A DNA stretch of 64,000 nucleotides, taken from contig NZ_WUUU01000003.1 of NCBI RefSeq assembly GCF_009831555.1, positions 1 to 64,000 of the forward strand, given 5' to 3'. A program made the translations under genes and the position numbers. Source of the stretch: Halobacterium bonnevillei. Lineage in GTDB: Archaea; Halobacteriota; Halobacteria; Halobacteriales; Halobacteriaceae. Under the pieces are notes generated by a model that saw only the letters and a list, made by a program, of their open reading frames with translations, was not told where the DNA came from and did not search any database. Shown here one piece after another: positions 1 through 9,988 of this stretch; the first letter of the stretch is position 1, and each line of letters starts with the position of its first letter.

Positions 1-873
1 CTCGCGATGCCGGCGACCCGGCAACTCGCCCGGGAGGCCGGCGTCGACATCAACGACGTGCTGGCCAGCGAACAGCGCAGTGGCGAGGCGTACGTGACGC
101 CCGAGGACGTCCGCACGTACGTCGAATCCGGCGAGAAAGCCGCGGAGGCCGGGGGGAGCGAGGTCGCAGCAGGGCCGTCCTCGGGGGAGCGGGTCCCCTA
201 CCGCGGTATCCGCCGCGCCATCGGAGAGCAGATGGCGCGCTCGAAGTACACCGCGCCGCACGTCTCCCACCACGACGAGTTCGACGCCACTGACCTGGTC
301 GGCGTGCGCGAGGACCTCGCCGCGCCCGCGGAACAGGAGGGCGTCAACCTCACGTACCTCCCGTTCGTCGTGAAGGCGGTGACGCGAGCGCTCCAGGAGT
401 TCCCGTTCCTAAACGCCAGCCTGGACGAGGACGCCGGGGAGATCGTGCTCCACGACGAGTACAATATCGGCATCGCGGTCGCGACGGACGCGGGCCTGAT
501 GGTTCCCGTCGTGAAACACGCCGACCGGAAGAGCCTCGTGGACCTCGCCGCCGAAATCGACGACCTCGCTACGCGCGCTCGCAACCGCGACCTCTCCCGC
601 GAGGAGATGCAGGGCGGCACGTTCACCATCACGAACATCGGGGTCATCGGCGGAGAGTTCTCGTCGCCCATTATCAACCACCCCGAGGCCGCCATTCTCG
701 CGATGGGGCCCATCGCCAAGCGGCCGTGGGTCGTCGACGACGACGTGGTCGCCCGCGAGACGATGCGGCTGTCCATCTCCGTGGACCACCGACTCGTCGA
801 CGGCGCGGACGCCGCGCAGTTCACGAACCGCATCCAGGAACTGCTCGGACAGCCATCTCGCCTGCTGCTGTAA
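1..873 (+). CDS. 2-oxoacid dehydrogenase complex E2 (dihydrolipoamide acyltransferase), 5' partial
   Basis: This is the C-terminal part of an E2 acyltransferase, which moves an acyl group from the lipoyl arm to CoA in a 2-oxoacid dehydrogenase complex. The reading frame is open to the window edge, so the N-terminal lipoyl domain is outside. Visible are a peripheral subunit-binding domain (ATRQLAREAGVDINDV, about the first 40 residues), a short linker, and the catalytic domain ending in the hallmark DHRLVDGAD (His about 261 counted from the Met at nt 7). The E3 gene follows after 116 nt, as in haloarchaeal E1a-E1b-E2-E3 clusters. In haloarchaea these complexes often act on branched-chain or other non-pyruvate oxoacids; the substrate here is not determinable. 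Confidence 0.93.
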   Translation, partial: LAMPATRQLAREAGVDINDVLASEQRSGEAYVTPEDVRTYVESGEKAAEAGGSEVAAGPSSGERVPYRGIRRAIGEQMARSKYTAPHVSHHDEFDATDLVGVREDLAAPAEQEGVNLTYLPFVVKAVTRALQEFPFLNASLDEDAGEIVLHDEYNIGIAVATDAGLMVPVVKHADRKSLVDLAAEIDDLATRARNRDLSREEMQGGTFTITNIGVIGGEFSSPIINHPEAAILAMGPIAKRPWVVDDDVVARETMRLSISVDHRLVDGADAAQFTNRIQELLGQPSRLLL

Positions 874-989
874 CGACGATACAGGTCCGGAGGCGCGGCT
901 TGAACACTGTATGGCGGCATGTTCGCGGCCGCTCGCGAACGCTGGCCGGAATACGTGGACTTTTGCGAGCGGCCCGAGAAGCCAGTTCC

Positions 990-2414
990 ATGGTAATGGG
1001 TGACATAGCGACCGGCACTGACGTGCTCGTCATCGGGGGCGGTCCCGGTGGGTACGTCGCGGCGATTCGGGCGGCCCAACACGACCTCGACGTGACGCTC
1101 GTCGAGAAAGACGCCTACGGGGGGACCTGCCTGAACTACGGCTGTATTCCCTCGAAGGCGTTCATCACGGCGACGGACGTCGCCCACGACGCGGGCAACG
1201 GCGGGGTCATGGGCGTCGTAGCCGACCCCGACATCGACATGGCGGCGATGGCCGAGTGGAAGGACGGCGTCGTCGACCAGTTGACGGGCGGCGTCGAGCA
1301 GCTCTGCAAGGCCAACGGCGTGAACCTCGTCGAGGGGACGGCCGCGTTCGAGGACGAACACACCGCGCGCATCGCCCACGGCGGAAGCGGGCAGGGCATG
1401 GAGACCATCGAATTCGAGCACGCAATCGTCGCGACGGGCTCGCGCCCAATCCAGGTGCCCGGGTTCGAGTTCGAGACCGACCCCGTCTGGTCCTCGCGGG
1501 ACGCGCTCGCCACCGACTCCGTGCCCGACGAACTCGTCGTCGTCGGTGCCGGCTACATCGGCATGGAGCTCTCGACCACGTTCGCGAAAGCGGGTGCGGA
1601 CGTCACCGTCGTAGAGATGCTCGAGGACGCGTTGCCAGGCTACGGGAGCGACCTCACCGGGGTCGTCCAGGAGCGCGCGGCCGCCCTCGGCATCGACTTC
1701 GGGTTCGGGGAAGCCGCGGCCGAATGGGAGTCCACGGAGGATGGAATCGTCGTCACGACGGAGACGGAGGACGGCGCGGAGTCGACGTACGCCGCCGACA
1801 AAGTGCTCGTGGCGGTCGGGCGGGAACCGGTCACGGACACGCTCGAACTGGAAGCAACGGGTCTCGAGCCGACCGACGGGGGCTTCCTGGAAACGGACGG
1901 TCAGGCGCGCACGGACGTCGACCACATCTACGCTGTCGGCGACGTGGCCGGCGAACCGATGCTCGCACACACGGCCAGCCAGGAGGGCGTCGTCGCCGCC
2001 GAAGTCATCGCGGGCGAGCCCGCGGCACTGGACTATCAGGCCGTGCCCAGCGTGGTGTTCACTGACCCGGAGATCGCGACCGTCGGCATGACCGAGGTCG
2101 AAGCCGCGGACGCCGGATTCGACCCGGTGGTCGGTCAGATGCCGTTCCGCGCGAACGGCCGGTCGCTCACCACCGGCAACGACGACGGATTCGTCAGGCT
2201 CGTCGCTGACGGCGACGACGAGTTCGTGCTCGGCGCGCAGATTGTCGGACCGGACGCTTCCGAACTCGTCGCCGAGGTCACGCTCGCAATCGAACTCGGC
2301 GCGACCCTCGAGGACGTCGCCCGCACGATTCACACGCATCCGACGCTCTCGGAGGCGGTGATGGAGGCCGCGGAGAACGCTCGCGGACGGGCGATCCACA
2401 CGCTCAATCGATGA
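990..2414 (+). CDS. lpdA: Dihydrolipoamide dehydrogenase (E3)
   Basis: Flavoprotein disulfide reductase that reoxidises the dihydrolipoyl group of E2 with NAD+. It has an N-terminal FAD fold (GGGPGG, residues 16-21), the redox-active disulfide in CLNYGC (Cys47 and Cys52), a central NAD-binding motif (GAGYIGMEL), a second FAD contact (IYAVGDVAGEPMLAH) and the C-terminal dimer-interface base HPTLSE (His about 450, Glu about 455). The length of 474 residues is normal. The frame is open well upstream, but the ATG at 990 puts the FAD motif at the usual distance; the ATG at 996 is an alternative. It follows E2 and probably belongs to the same operon. Confidence 0.95.
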   Translation: MVMGDIATGTDVLVIGGGPGGYVAAIRAAQHDLDVTLVEKDAYGGTCLNYGCIPSKAFITATDVAHDAGNGGVMGVVADPDIDMAAMAEWKDGVVDQLTGGVEQLCKANGVNLVEGTAAFEDEHTARIAHGGSGQGMETIEFEHAIVATGSRPIQVPGFEFETDPVWSSRDALATDSVPDELVVVGAGYIGMELSTTFAKAGADVTVVEMLEDALPGYGSDLTGVVQERAAALGIDFGFGEAAAEWESTEDGIVVTTETEDGAESTYAADKVLVAVGREPVTDTLELEATGLEPTDGGFLETDGQARTDVDHIYAVGDVAGEPMLAHTASQEGVVAAEVIAGEPAALDYQAVPSVVFTDPEIATVGMTEVEAADAGFDPVVGQMPFRANGRSLTTGNDDGFVRLVADGDDEFVLGAQIVGPDASELVAEVTLAIELGATLEDVARTIHTHPTLSEAVMEAAENARGRAIHTLNR

Positions 2415-2475
2415 CCTCCCGGAGCCAATCGCTGCCCTGCCAAAGAGTTAGGCCCGCTCGCGCAGACGGTAGGGT

Positions 2476-3414
2476 ATGACAGTTCCAACGGCCGTCCAGC
2501 GACTGGCTATCGTGGCGTGGGGCGACCACCCGTGTCCGCCGACTCACCTCCGCGACCAACTCGGCGACCTCGACTGTGACGTCGTCGTCCGCGACGCGAC
2601 CGACCTCGACGACTGCGACGCCGCGGTCACGGTCTACCACCACGATGAGTTCCTCGGCAGCGTCGACTGGGTGCACACGATTCGCTCCGGCTACGACGAC
2701 TTCCCGCTGGACGCCTACGAGGAACGAGGAATCACGCTGACCAACAGCACGGGGATCGCTGGCGACCTCGTGGCGGAGACGGCGCTCGGCCTGATGCTCA
2801 CGCAGGCCAAGGGCCTCCACCGCTACCGGGACAAGCAGCGCGACGCTGACTGGGAGCGCATCCCGTGGCAGCGCCCGTTCGAACTCGGCAGCGAATCCGT
2901 CTGCGTGGTCGGTCTCGGCGCGCTCGGATCCAGCGTCGCGACGCGGGCAGCGGCGCTCGGAATGGACGTCTGGGGCGTGGACGTCCGTCCAGTGGCCGCG
3001 CTGGGTCTCGACCGGGTGTACGACGTCGGTCGCATCCAGGCGGCCGTGGAGAACGCGCGCTTCGTCGTCCTGACGACGCCACTGCTGGAGTCGACCCGGG
3101 GCCTCGTCGACGCGGAGGTGCTGGCCGCGATGCGCGAGGACGCCTACCTGGTGAACGTGAGCCGCGGCGGAATCGTCGACCAGCCGGCGCTCGAGGCCGC
3201 GCTACGGGGCGATGAGATCGCCGGTGCGGCACTGGACGTGTTCGCGACAGAACCACTCGCGGACGAGTCCCCGCTCTGGGAGATGGACAACGTCGTGGTG
3301 ACCCCGCACGCGGCAGCGCAGTCGAACAACTACGGCGAGAAGGTCGCGACGCTCGTCAGGACGAACGCTCGCATCCTCGGCAGCGACCGCGACCCCTGGA
3401 ACAGAATCGTCTGA
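2476..3414 (+). CDS. D-2-hydroxyacid dehydrogenase (NAD-dependent)
   Basis: Member of the D-isomer-specific 2-hydroxyacid dehydrogenase family, interconverting 2-oxoacids and D-2-hydroxyacids with NAD(P)H. The 312-residue protein has the Rossmann motif GLGALGSSVATRAA near residue 142, and the catalytic trio in the usual order: Arg in NVSRGGIVD, Glu in ALDVFATEPL and His in TPHAAAQS. The precise substrate (glycerate, lactate, hydroxyisocaproate-type) is not evident. The gene lies 61 nt after lpdA and just before an IclR regulator whose putative operator begins 5 nt after this stop codon. It is followed immediately by that regulator on the same strand. Confidence 0.9.
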   Translation: MTVPTAVQRLAIVAWGDHPCPPTHLRDQLGDLDCDVVVRDATDLDDCDAAVTVYHHDEFLGSVDWVHTIRSGYDDFPLDAYEERGITLTNSTGIAGDLVAETALGLMLTQAKGLHRYRDKQRDADWERIPWQRPFELGSESVCVVGLGALGSSVATRAAALGMDVWGVDVRPVAALGLDRVYDVGRIQAAVENARFVVLTTPLLESTRGLVDAEVLAAMREDAYLVNVSRGGIVDQPALEAALRGDEIAGAALDVFATEPLADESPLWEMDNVVVTPHAAAQSNNYGEKVATLVRTNARILGSDRDPWNRIV

Positions 3415-3419
3415 CCGAA

Positions 3420-3434
3420 TTCGGGAAATCCGAA
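3420..3434. promoter_or_regulatory. Putative IclR operator, site 1
   Basis: Inverted repeat TTCGG-GAAAT-CCGAA, 38-52 nt before the ATG of the IclR gene. It overlaps a second palindrome, CCGAATTCGG (3415-3424), and is followed by two direct CCGAACG copies (3435-3441, 3451-3457). The same 15-mer recurs with one mismatch at 4281-4295 and, inverted, at 4578-4592. Operator function is inferred from position and repetition. Confidence 0.55.
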
Positions 3435-3471
3435 CCGAACGTTTTTCTTCCCGAACGCTGTTTGTGAGGGT

Positions 3472-4242
3472 ATGACACAAAGCGACGCCGGGCCGAGGAC
3501 GCCGGTCAAGACGGCCGAACGGACCCTCGAACTCGTGGAGTTCCTGAAGGCTGCAGACGGTGCGACGCTCTCCGAGGCGACCGACGCGGTGGACCTCCCG
3601 AAGAGCAGCGTCCACAACTACCTCAAAACGCTCGTCCACCACGGCTACGTCGTCGAGAACGACGGTACCTACGAGGTCGGTCTGCGGTTCCTCGACCTCG
3701 GCGCGTACGCTCGGACCCGGGTGCCCCTGTACCCGGTCGCCGAACCGGAACTGGAGACGGTCGCCGAGGAGACCGGCGAACTCGCGAACCTCCTCGTCGA
3801 ACAGGACGGCCGCGGAACGTTCATCTACCGGAAGAAGGGCGAGAACGCCGTGAAAATCGACTCGTACAACGGTCAGCAGATCCTCCTCCACACAACCGCC
3901 ATCGGGAAGGCGCTCCTTGCGAATCTGCCCGAGGACCGGGTCGAGGCCATCCTCGACCGCTACGGCCTCCCCCAGAAGACCGAGAACACGATCACGGACC
4001 GCGAGGAGCTGTTCGCTGAACTCGACAGGATTCGCTCGGAGGGGTTCTCGTACGACGACGAGGAACGAATCTCCGGTCTCAACTGCGTCGCGACGCCGAT
4101 CCTCCAGGGCGACGACGTCGTCGGCGCAATCAGTGTCACCGGGCCGACGAGCCGGATGTCTCAGTCCCGCATCGACGACGAGATCAAGCAACAGCTCCGG
4201 AACGCGAAGAACATAATCGAGCTGAACCTCTCGCACGCCTGA
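3472..4242 (+). CDS. IclR-family transcriptional regulator
   Basis: 256 residues with the two-domain IclR layout. An N-terminal winged helix (about residues 10-75: VKTAERTLELVEFL, then LPKSSVHNYLKTLVHHGYV as the recognition helix and wing) is followed by a C-terminal effector-binding domain (about 85-250, with the conserved IGKALLANLPEDRVEAIL and GLNCVATPIL). IclR proteins bind a small carboxylate or aromatic effector and control catabolic genes. The putative operator copies on both sides suggest autoregulation; the preceding hydroxyacid dehydrogenase could be a target. A second IclR gene lies at the right end of the window. Confidence 0.93.
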   Translation: MTQSDAGPRTPVKTAERTLELVEFLKAADGATLSEATDAVDLPKSSVHNYLKTLVHHGYVVENDGTYEVGLRFLDLGAYARTRVPLYPVAEPELETVAEETGELANLLVEQDGRGTFIYRKKGENAVKIDSYNGQQILLHTTAIGKALLANLPEDRVEAILDRYGLPQKTENTITDREELFAELDRIRSEGFSYDDEERISGLNCVATPILQGDDVVGAISVTGPTSRMSQSRIDDEIKQQLRNAKNIIELNLSHA

Positions 4243-4280
4243 TTGCTCGCGGGGGACAGATCGCTCGAGGTGGACCGACA

Positions 4281-4295
4281 TTCTGGAAATCCGAA
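4281..4295. promoter_or_regulatory. Putative IclR operator, site 2
   Basis: TTCTGGAAATCCGAA, matching site 1 at 14 of 15 positions, 39 nt after the IclR stop codon. No gene start lies directly downstream, so its target is unclear. Confidence 0.45.
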
Positions 4296-4577
4296 CGCCT
4301 CCCCGCACGAACGATTATACTCTTGTTCGAAGTGTGCAAGATAGTGGGATGGCGGGGTTGACACGTGATGTCACACCAGTACTGATGCTCGTGTTCGTAT
4401 TTTACGAAGCACGGGGCGCAGGCGGGGCAGAATCGCGGAGCTATTTAAGTGTCGTCGCCCCAGGTCAGCGTTTATGTCGCCCTATCCAGGTACGGGATGG
4501 CCTGCCCATCCCTTCCATTCGGGTCACTGTACAGCGGTTCCTGGTCACCACGGGACGAGCACCGACCGAGACGAGCG

Positions 4578-4592
4578 TTCGCATTTCCCGAA
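4578..4592. promoter_or_regulatory. Putative IclR operator, site 3 (inverted)
   Basis: TTCGCATTTCCCGAA; its reverse complement TTCGGGAAATGCGAA matches site 1 at 14 of 15 positions. It lies within the 914-bp gene-free interval. Confidence 0.4.
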
Positions 4593-5156
4593 TCGACGCC
4601 CCGGAGAGCAGCACTAACTATAACAGGCGTACTTTCGTTATGCTAAGGCGGGCGCACCCGCGGCCCCCATTTAGAATAGAATTCTTATATTTTCGGCAAA
4701 TACTAAAATCTCTGCTAATTCCGACGCCCTCGCCGGTTTGAAACGCGTTCGTGGCACATTCTCAGCCTGTACGGCCTTACGGTGGAGGATTACTTTTTTC
4801 AGTTTCGCTCGACTGCCTGGGGATACTGTGTTCTACGATTGCTGTTGCGGACGTACTTACGGCAATTGACAGTCAGTAAGCGATCTCTACGGATATAGTT
4901 ATGATAAACTAACCAAAATTTTCTGTACTATCAGTAGATATGGGTATTTGTGGACGACTTCCGCGGTGGCGGAGCGCCGTCTCGAGGAGTGTTCACTGAC
5001 GTGGTATCCCAGTCACCAGTGCCGGGGCGTCGAGGAGACGCGCGCTCGTCGTCAGGGTTGCCGGAATGAGCCGTCAAGCGAGGGGCCCGGAGGAAGACGC
5101 GCTGTGGGATTTGAGGATCGGCTTCGAGTGCGCCAGGTGGGGCTGCGTGGCCGGGC

Positions 5157-6167
5157 CTAGAGGCCGGCGTACGGACCGTCCTTGGCTTCGGTGAGCCGCT
5201 GCACTTGCTCTTCGCTGAGGTCGATGGCCGCCGCGCCGAGGTTCTCCTCGAGCTGGTCGACGGTCCGCGCGCCGACGATTGGCGCGGTGACGCCGTCCCG
5301 GTGCACCAGCCACGCGAGCGCGGTTTGGGCCGGCGTCGCATCCACTTCGTCGGCGACGGCGTCCAGTTCGTCGTGCACGTCGAAGTTCTCGCCCGTGAGG
5401 TAGTTCTCCTCCCAGCGCGACGACTCGCTGGCTCGCGATTCGCCGGTGAGTCCCTCGGAGCGGTCGTACTTGCCGGTCAGGAAGCCCTGGGCGAGCGGAC
5501 TCCACGGGCACACCGCCAGCCCCTCGTCGCGCGCCATCTCGAGGTAGTCCCCCTCGACCTCACGGTCGACGAGGTTGTACCGCGGCTGGAGCACCGAGAA
5601 CGGCTCCCAGCCCTCGCTGCGCGCGAGTTCGTTCGCCCGCGCGACCTTCCACGCGTCCGGCCGGAGCGTCGAAGCGCCGAGGTAGTGGACTTTTCCGGCT
5701 TCGACGAGGCCGTTCAGCGTCCGCATCAGCTCCCGGGTCGGCGTCTTGTCGTCCCACCGGTGGATGTAGAGGACGTCTACGTAGTCGGTGCCGAGGCGCT
5801 CGAGGATGCCGTCGATGCGGTCCCGGACGTTCTTCCGGTTCGTGCCCCAGCTGTTCGGGTCGCCGTCGCGCGTCTGCCAGAAGATCTTCGACGCGATGGT
5901 GTAGCGCTCGCGGTCGCGGTCGGACAGCCAGTCGCCGATCCACTCCTCGCTCTTCCCGCCGCCGTAGACGTCCGCCGTGTCGATGTACCGGCCGCCCGCC
6001 TCGGCGTACGCGGTCAACAGCTCTTTCGCTCGCTGTTCGCCGATTTCGAGGTTGCCGGCCTCGTTCTCGCGGCCGAACCGCCACGTCCCGAACTGGAGTT
6101 CGCTGGTCTGGAGTCCCGTCTCACCGAACTGCACGAAGTCGAGGCCCTCGTCTGGTTCGTCACTCAT
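5157..6167 (-). CDS. Aldo/keto reductase
   Basis: NAD(P)H-dependent oxidoreductase of the AKR superfamily, cytosolic (beta/alpha)8 barrel. The conserved catalytic residues are visible: Asp and Tyr in YIDTADVYGGGKSE, Lys in YTIASKIFW and His in YIHRWDDK. The C-terminal half carries the cofactor-binding segment (PIVGARTVDQLEENL). It is closest in character to bacterial YajO/IolS-like reductases; the substrate is unknown. I chose the ATG at 6167 (MSDEPDEG), which leaves a 336-residue protein of normal family length and removes an uncharacteristic basic N-terminal extension. It converges on the IclR gene across a long gap. Confidence 0.92.
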   Translation of the reverse strand: MSDEPDEGLDFVQFGETGLQTSELQFGTWRFGRENEAGNLEIGEQRAKELLTAYAEAGGRYIDTADVYGGGKSEEWIGDWLSDRDRERYTIASKIFWQTRDGDPNSWGTNRKNVRDRIDGILERLGTDYVDVLYIHRWDDKTPTRELMRTLNGLVEAGKVHYLGASTLRPDAWKVARANELARSEGWEPFSVLQPRYNLVDREVEGDYLEMARDEGLAVCPWSPLAQGFLTGKYDRSEGLTGESRASESSRWEENYLTGENFDVHDELDAVADEVDATPAQTALAWLVHRDGVTAPIVGARTVDQLEENLGAAAIDLSEEQVQRLTEAKDGPYAGL

Positions 6168-6376
6168 AGTCGTTCGTGGGTTCGGTCCCCCCGCGAAAAA
6201 GGGTTCAACAACCGGCAATCCCGCGACCGACCGACTCGTTCGAACGTGGTGCGGCCAGTCGACCGCTCAGCAGCGTGTGCAGGGAGTTCGCCGCCCGTTC
6301 GAGAGACGGAGCGGTTTTACGGTCGCAGCGGGACGACCGCCGTGTCCCCGGAGGCGTCCCCTTTCGGCGCGAATAT

Positions 6377-6802
6377 CTATATGGTTTTCCGTCCCGTAAC
6401 GGACTCCATCTCGAGTTCGTACAGCGAGAATTCGACGGTCTCGGTCGATTCACCGAACAGGCGGAACGGGGGAAACCACTCGTTGAGCGTCTTCTCGTCG
6501 ACGTCCCCGTCCCACTCGGTGACCGGTCCACGAATGTGGATGCTCCAGGACTCGTCCGCTGACGCCGCGTAGCAGACGAACGTCGCGGTCTGAGTCGTCT
6601 CGAGGTACGCCACCTTCTCGCTGTCGTCGTGCTCGCTCACTCGGAGGAGAACGCGCTCGCCGTCGTAGTGATAGCTCAACGGGACCACGTACGCGTCGTC
6701 GCTGTCCGCCAACCCGAGGACGCCGTGGTTGCCGGCACGGAGCCGATTCTCGAGGTCGGACTCGCTCATTCCACTGGTGTAGACGTACTCGACGTGCTCC
6801 AT
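6377..6802 (-). CDS. Pyridoxamine 5'-phosphate oxidase-like flavin-binding protein
   Basis: About 141 residues with the split-barrel flavin-binding fold of the PNPOx-like family: an N-terminal segment with GVLGLADSDDAYVVPLSYHYDG, then a central strand pair ending in VCYAASADESWSIHIRGPV. Such small haloarchaeal proteins bind FMN or F420 or act as nitroreductase-type enzymes; true PNP oxidase activity is not implied. The ATG at 6802 gives the typical start (MEHVEYVY); an upstream in-frame start at 6829 is possible. It is divergent from the P-type ATPase gene, sharing a 155-bp intergenic region. Confidence 0.82.
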   Translation of the reverse strand: MEHVEYVYTSGMSESDLENRLRAGNHGVLGLADSDDAYVVPLSYHYDGERVLLRVSEHDDSEKVAYLETTQTATFVCYAASADESWSIHIRGPVTEWDGDVDEKTLNEWFPPFRLFGESTETVEFSLYELEMESVTGRKTI

Positions 6803-6957
6803 GCGTAGCGCTACGTAACCGAGACACATATAGGGTCCTCGACATTCGGGGTCGGTCCGCTGCCACGAAACTACCCGCCGAGTCCCGCACCGACGGACTG
6901 CTCGGACAACGTACCTCTACACTAACTTCCAAGAGGGCGGGAGCTGTCAGTTCGAAC

Positions 6958-9594
6958 GTGACAGAGGGTCCACATAGTCGGCCGGCCGACACGGTGCTGT
7001 CGGCCCAGGAAACGACCGCAGAGGGGTTGTCCGCCGAAGAGGCGGACCGACGGCTCGCCGAGCACGGCGAGAACGAAGTCGTCCGCGTGAGCGAACGCAC
7101 ACCGCTGGACATCTTCGTGGCGCAGTTCGACAGCGTCCTCATCTGGGTGCTGCTGGCCGCCGCTGCGATCTCGGTCTGGGCCGGCCACACGGTCGACGCC
7201 ATCCTCATTGCCGTCATCGTCGTCGCCAACGGCCTCTTCGGGTTCGTGCAGGATTACCGCGCCGAGCAGAGCCTCGAATCGCTCCGCGACCTGACGGCGC
7301 CGACGGCGACGGTGCGGCGGGACGGCAGCGCAGTCTCGGTCGACGCGAGTGAACTCGTCCCGGGGGACGTCATCGAACTGGAGAGCGGGGCCGTCGTCCC
7401 CGCGGACGCCCGACTGCTCGAGGAGACGGACCTCGAGGTCGACGAGGCGGCGCTCACGGGGGAGAGCGTGCCGGTGTCGAAGTCCCCGGAGCCGGTCGAC
7501 CCGGACGCACCGCTCGCGGAACACGCCAGTATGGTGTACAAGGGGACGAACGTGCTCCGCGGGCGGGCGACCGCCGTCGTGGCCGCGACGGGAATGGATA
7601 CTGAGGTCGGCGCAATCGCGGGGGAACTCGCGGCCGCAGCGGAGACACAGACGCCGCTCCAGCGAGAACTGGACCGCCTCGGCCGCCGACTGGGGTTCGG
7701 GGTACTGGCGCTTGCCGCACTGGTCGTGCCGCTCCTGTTGCTCCGTGATACGACGCCGCTCCAGGCCGCCTTGACTGCGGTGTCACTCGGCGTTGCTGCA
7801 GTTCCGGAGGGACTGCCGGCCGTCGTGACGCTGACGCTCGCGATCGGTGTGCGAGCCATGGCGGACGAGAACGCGCTCGTCCGTCGGCTGCCCGCCGTCG
7901 AGGCCCTGGGCTCCGTCGACGTCATCTGTACCGACAAGACCGGGACGCTCACCGAGGGACAGATGACCGTCAGCGAAGTGTGGGTGAACGACGACGTCGT
8001 GGACCTCGACGAGACGGCTGACGTCGCCACCGAGCGCTCACTCGACGAGCCCGCTGATGCGTCCGGCGAGCGCTCACTCGACGAACGCGTCGGGTTGTTG
8101 TTGCGGGCCGGCGCGCTCTGCAACGACGCGACGACCGACGAGGGCGACCCGACCGAGCAGGCGCTGGTCCGCGCGGCGACAGACCACGGATTCGACGTCC
8201 AGGCGCTCCGGGACCGCACCCCGCGAACTGACGAGATTCCCTTCTCGTCGGAATCGAAGTGGATGGCGACCGTCCACGACGACGTCGCGTACGTCAAGGG
8301 CGCACCGGAGGTCATTCTCTCGAAGGCATCGAAGATAGCGACGGCGGACGGGACGAGGGAACTCACGCCGGAGACCGCCGACCGCGTGCGTGACCAGGTC
8401 AACGCGTTCGCTGACGACGCCCTCCGCGTGCTGGCTGTCGGGTACGCCGAGGACGTCTCGGACGCCGACGACGTGGCAGACAACCTCGTGTTCGGCGGTC
8501 TGGTCGGACTGATCGACCCGCCGCGCAGGGAGGTCGCGGACGCGATCGCTGCGACCGGACGGGCCGGCATCGACGTGAAGATGGTCACCGGCGACAACGT
8601 CCGCACCGCCGCTGCGATTGCGGAGACGCTCGGGATGGGGCGGGCGGTGATGGAGGGCAACGACGTCGAACAGCTGGACGACGACGAACTCGGCGAGCGA
8701 GTCGAGTCCGTCGACGTTTTCGCTCGGACCGCGCCGGAACACAAGGTGCGAATCCTGCAGGCGCTCCAGGCGAACGGCCACGTGGTCGCGATGACCGGCG
8801 ACGGCGTCAACGACGCGCCGGCACTGAAGAACGCGGACATCGGCGTCGCAATGGGGGAACGCGGGACCGACGTCGCCCAGAACGCGAGCGACGTGGTGCT
8901 GCTTGACGACAACTACGCGACCATCGAGCGAGCCGTCGAGCGCGGCCGGGCCATCTTCGACAACGTCTGGAAGTTCGTCGCGTACCTGCTCAGCGCGAAC
9001 ATCGCGGAGGTCGCCATCGTGTTCCTGGCGTCGCTGTTCGGCTATCTCGTGTTGCCGGCGGTTCAGTTGCTGTGGATCAACCTACTCACGGACGGACTGC
9101 CCGCACTGGCGCTCGGAGCGGACCCGCAGAGCGGCGACGTGATGGACCGGCCGCCGCGAGACCCCGACCGCGGAATCGTCGACGGGCAGATGCTCGGCCT
9201 CATCGGGGGTGCGGGGAGCGTGTCGACGGTAGTCATGCTCGGGCTGTTGTTCTACACGCTCGACGGCTTGCCGGCCGTCACGCCGTACGTGATGACGATG
9301 GTGTTCACGGCGTTCGTCGCCCTCGAGTTCGAGAAGCTGTACGTGATCCGGTGGCTCCGGGAAACCCCGACGTTCTCGAATCCGTGGCTCGCGCTCTCGG
9401 TCGCCGGGTCGCTGCTGCTCCAGCTCGCCGTGCTGTACACGCCGCTGCGCCAGTACTTCGGGACGGTGTCGCTCGGGCTCGCGGACTGGGGGCTCGTCGC
9501 GGTCGTCCTCGCCGTCGCGCTACCGGGCTACGTGGCCGTCGTCGCCGCGATAAAGCGGTACCTCCCACGCGGCGGTAGTGGGGAAGCCAGTTGA
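6958..9594 (+). CDS. P2-type cation-transporting ATPase
   Basis: Membrane ATPase of 878 residues coupling ATP hydrolysis to cation transport. It has the N-terminal cation-ATPase domain, the actuator motif LTGESVPV, the phosphorylated Asp326 in CTDKTGTLT, a P-domain hinge [10 protein letters not shown], and the TM4 signature [10 protein letters not shown]6 reads [12 protein letters not shown], as in Ca2+- and Na+-ATPases of class P2A. The N-domain contains a short duplicated acidic insert ([18 protein letters not shown]). No heavy-metal-binding domain is present, so a P1B role is excluded. The start is a GTG. The exact ion (Ca2+, Mn2+, Na+) cannot be decided from sequence. Confidence 0.93.
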   Translation: MTEGPHSRPADTVLSAQETTAEGLSAEEADRRLAEHGENEVVRVSERTPLDIFVAQFDSVLIWVLLAAAAISVWAGHTVDAILIAVIVVANGLFGFVQDYRAEQSLESLRDLTAPTATVRRDGSAVSVDASELVPGDVIELESGAVVPADARLLEETDLEVDEAALTGESVPVSKSPEPVDPDAPLAEHASMVYKGTNVLRGRATAVVAATGMDTEVGAIAGELAAAAETQTPLQRELDRLGRRLGFGVLALAALVVPLLLLRDTTPLQAALTAVSLGVAAVPEGLPAVVTLTLAIGVRAMADENALVRRLPAVEALGSVDVICTDKTGTLTEGQMTVSEVWVNDDVVDLDETADVATERSLDEPADASGERSLDERVGLLLRAGALCNDATTDEGDPTEQALVRAATDHGFDVQALRDRTPRTDEIPFSSESKWMATVHDDVAYVKGAPEVILSKASKIATADGTRELTPETADRVRDQVNAFADDALRVLAVGYAEDVSDADDVADNLVFGGLVGLIDPPRREVADAIAATGRAGIDVKMVTGDNVRTAAAIAETLGMGRAVMEGNDVEQLDDDELGERVESVDVFARTAPEHKVRILQALQANGHVVAMTGDGVNDAPALKNADIGVAMGERGTDVAQNASDVVLLDDNYATIERAVERGRAIFDNVWKFVAYLLSANIAEVAIVFLASLFGYLVLPAVQLLWINLLTDGLPALALGADPQSGDVMDRPPRDPDRGIVDGQMLGLIGGAGSVSTVVMLGLLFYTLDGLPAVTPYVMTMVFTAFVALEFEKLYVIRWLRETPTFSNPWLALSVAGSLLLQLAVLYTPLRQYFGTVSLGLADWGLVAVVLAVALPGYVAVVAAIKRYLPRGGSGEAS

Positions 9595-9692
9595 GGTCCG
9601 CACTTCGGGAGGGAGGGGACCGACTGGGGAGCAGGCGGAGACCAGTTACCATCGGCACATGTTTTTACTGCCCCCGGACGAGACATCGAACC

Positions 9693-9983
9693 ATGCCCCC
9701 AGTCCGACGCCTGGTCGTCGACGTACTGAAACCGCACGAACCGCCGCTCCTCGAGTTCACTACCAGCGTCGCCGAGACGGAGCACGTCGACGGCGTGACG
9801 TCGTCGCTCATCGAACTGGACCAGGAGGTCCAGAACGTCAAGCTGACCTTCGAGGGGACTGACCTCGACTTCGAGGCGGTCGAGGACGCCATCGAGAACC
9901 TCGGCGGGAGCGTTCACTCCGTCGACCAGGTGGCGTGTGGCGAGCAGGTCGTCACCGACCGCCGGACGCTCCAGGACGCCTGA
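9693..9983 (+). CDS. DUF211 family protein
   Basis: A 96-residue protein of the archaeal DUF211 family, starting MPPVRRLVVDVLKPHEPP. The family has a ferredoxin-like fold and a conserved start pattern; its biochemical role is not established. The ATG at 9693 was preferred over an upstream in-frame start because family members begin right at this motif. It lies 98 nt after the cation ATPase and only 5 nt before a VIT1-like membrane protein; DUF211 genes often sit next to such membrane proteins, suggesting a shared function. Confidence 0.88.
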   Translation: MPPVRRLVVDVLKPHEPPLLEFTTSVAETEHVDGVTSSLIELDQEVQNVKLTFEGTDLDFEAVEDAIENLGGSVHSVDQVACGEQVVTDRRTLQDA

Positions 9984-9988
9984 CAGCC

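Larger units (their letters stand above)
4243..5156. other. Intergenic region, 914 bp, no convincing gene
   Basis: Long gap between the IclR gene and the convergent aldo/keto reductase. It carries two of the three 15-bp repeat sites and an AT-rich block (about 4600-4940) that contrasts with the GC-rich surroundings. Open frames here have no recognisable domain and no acidic haloarchaeal composition. It may be a decayed gene. Confidence 0.6.

Noticed and set aside
198-2399. 733-residue open frame antisense to E2/lpdA
   Set aside because: Frames stay open by GC bias; basic, Arg/His-rich sequence without domains, while the plus strand encodes intact enzymes.
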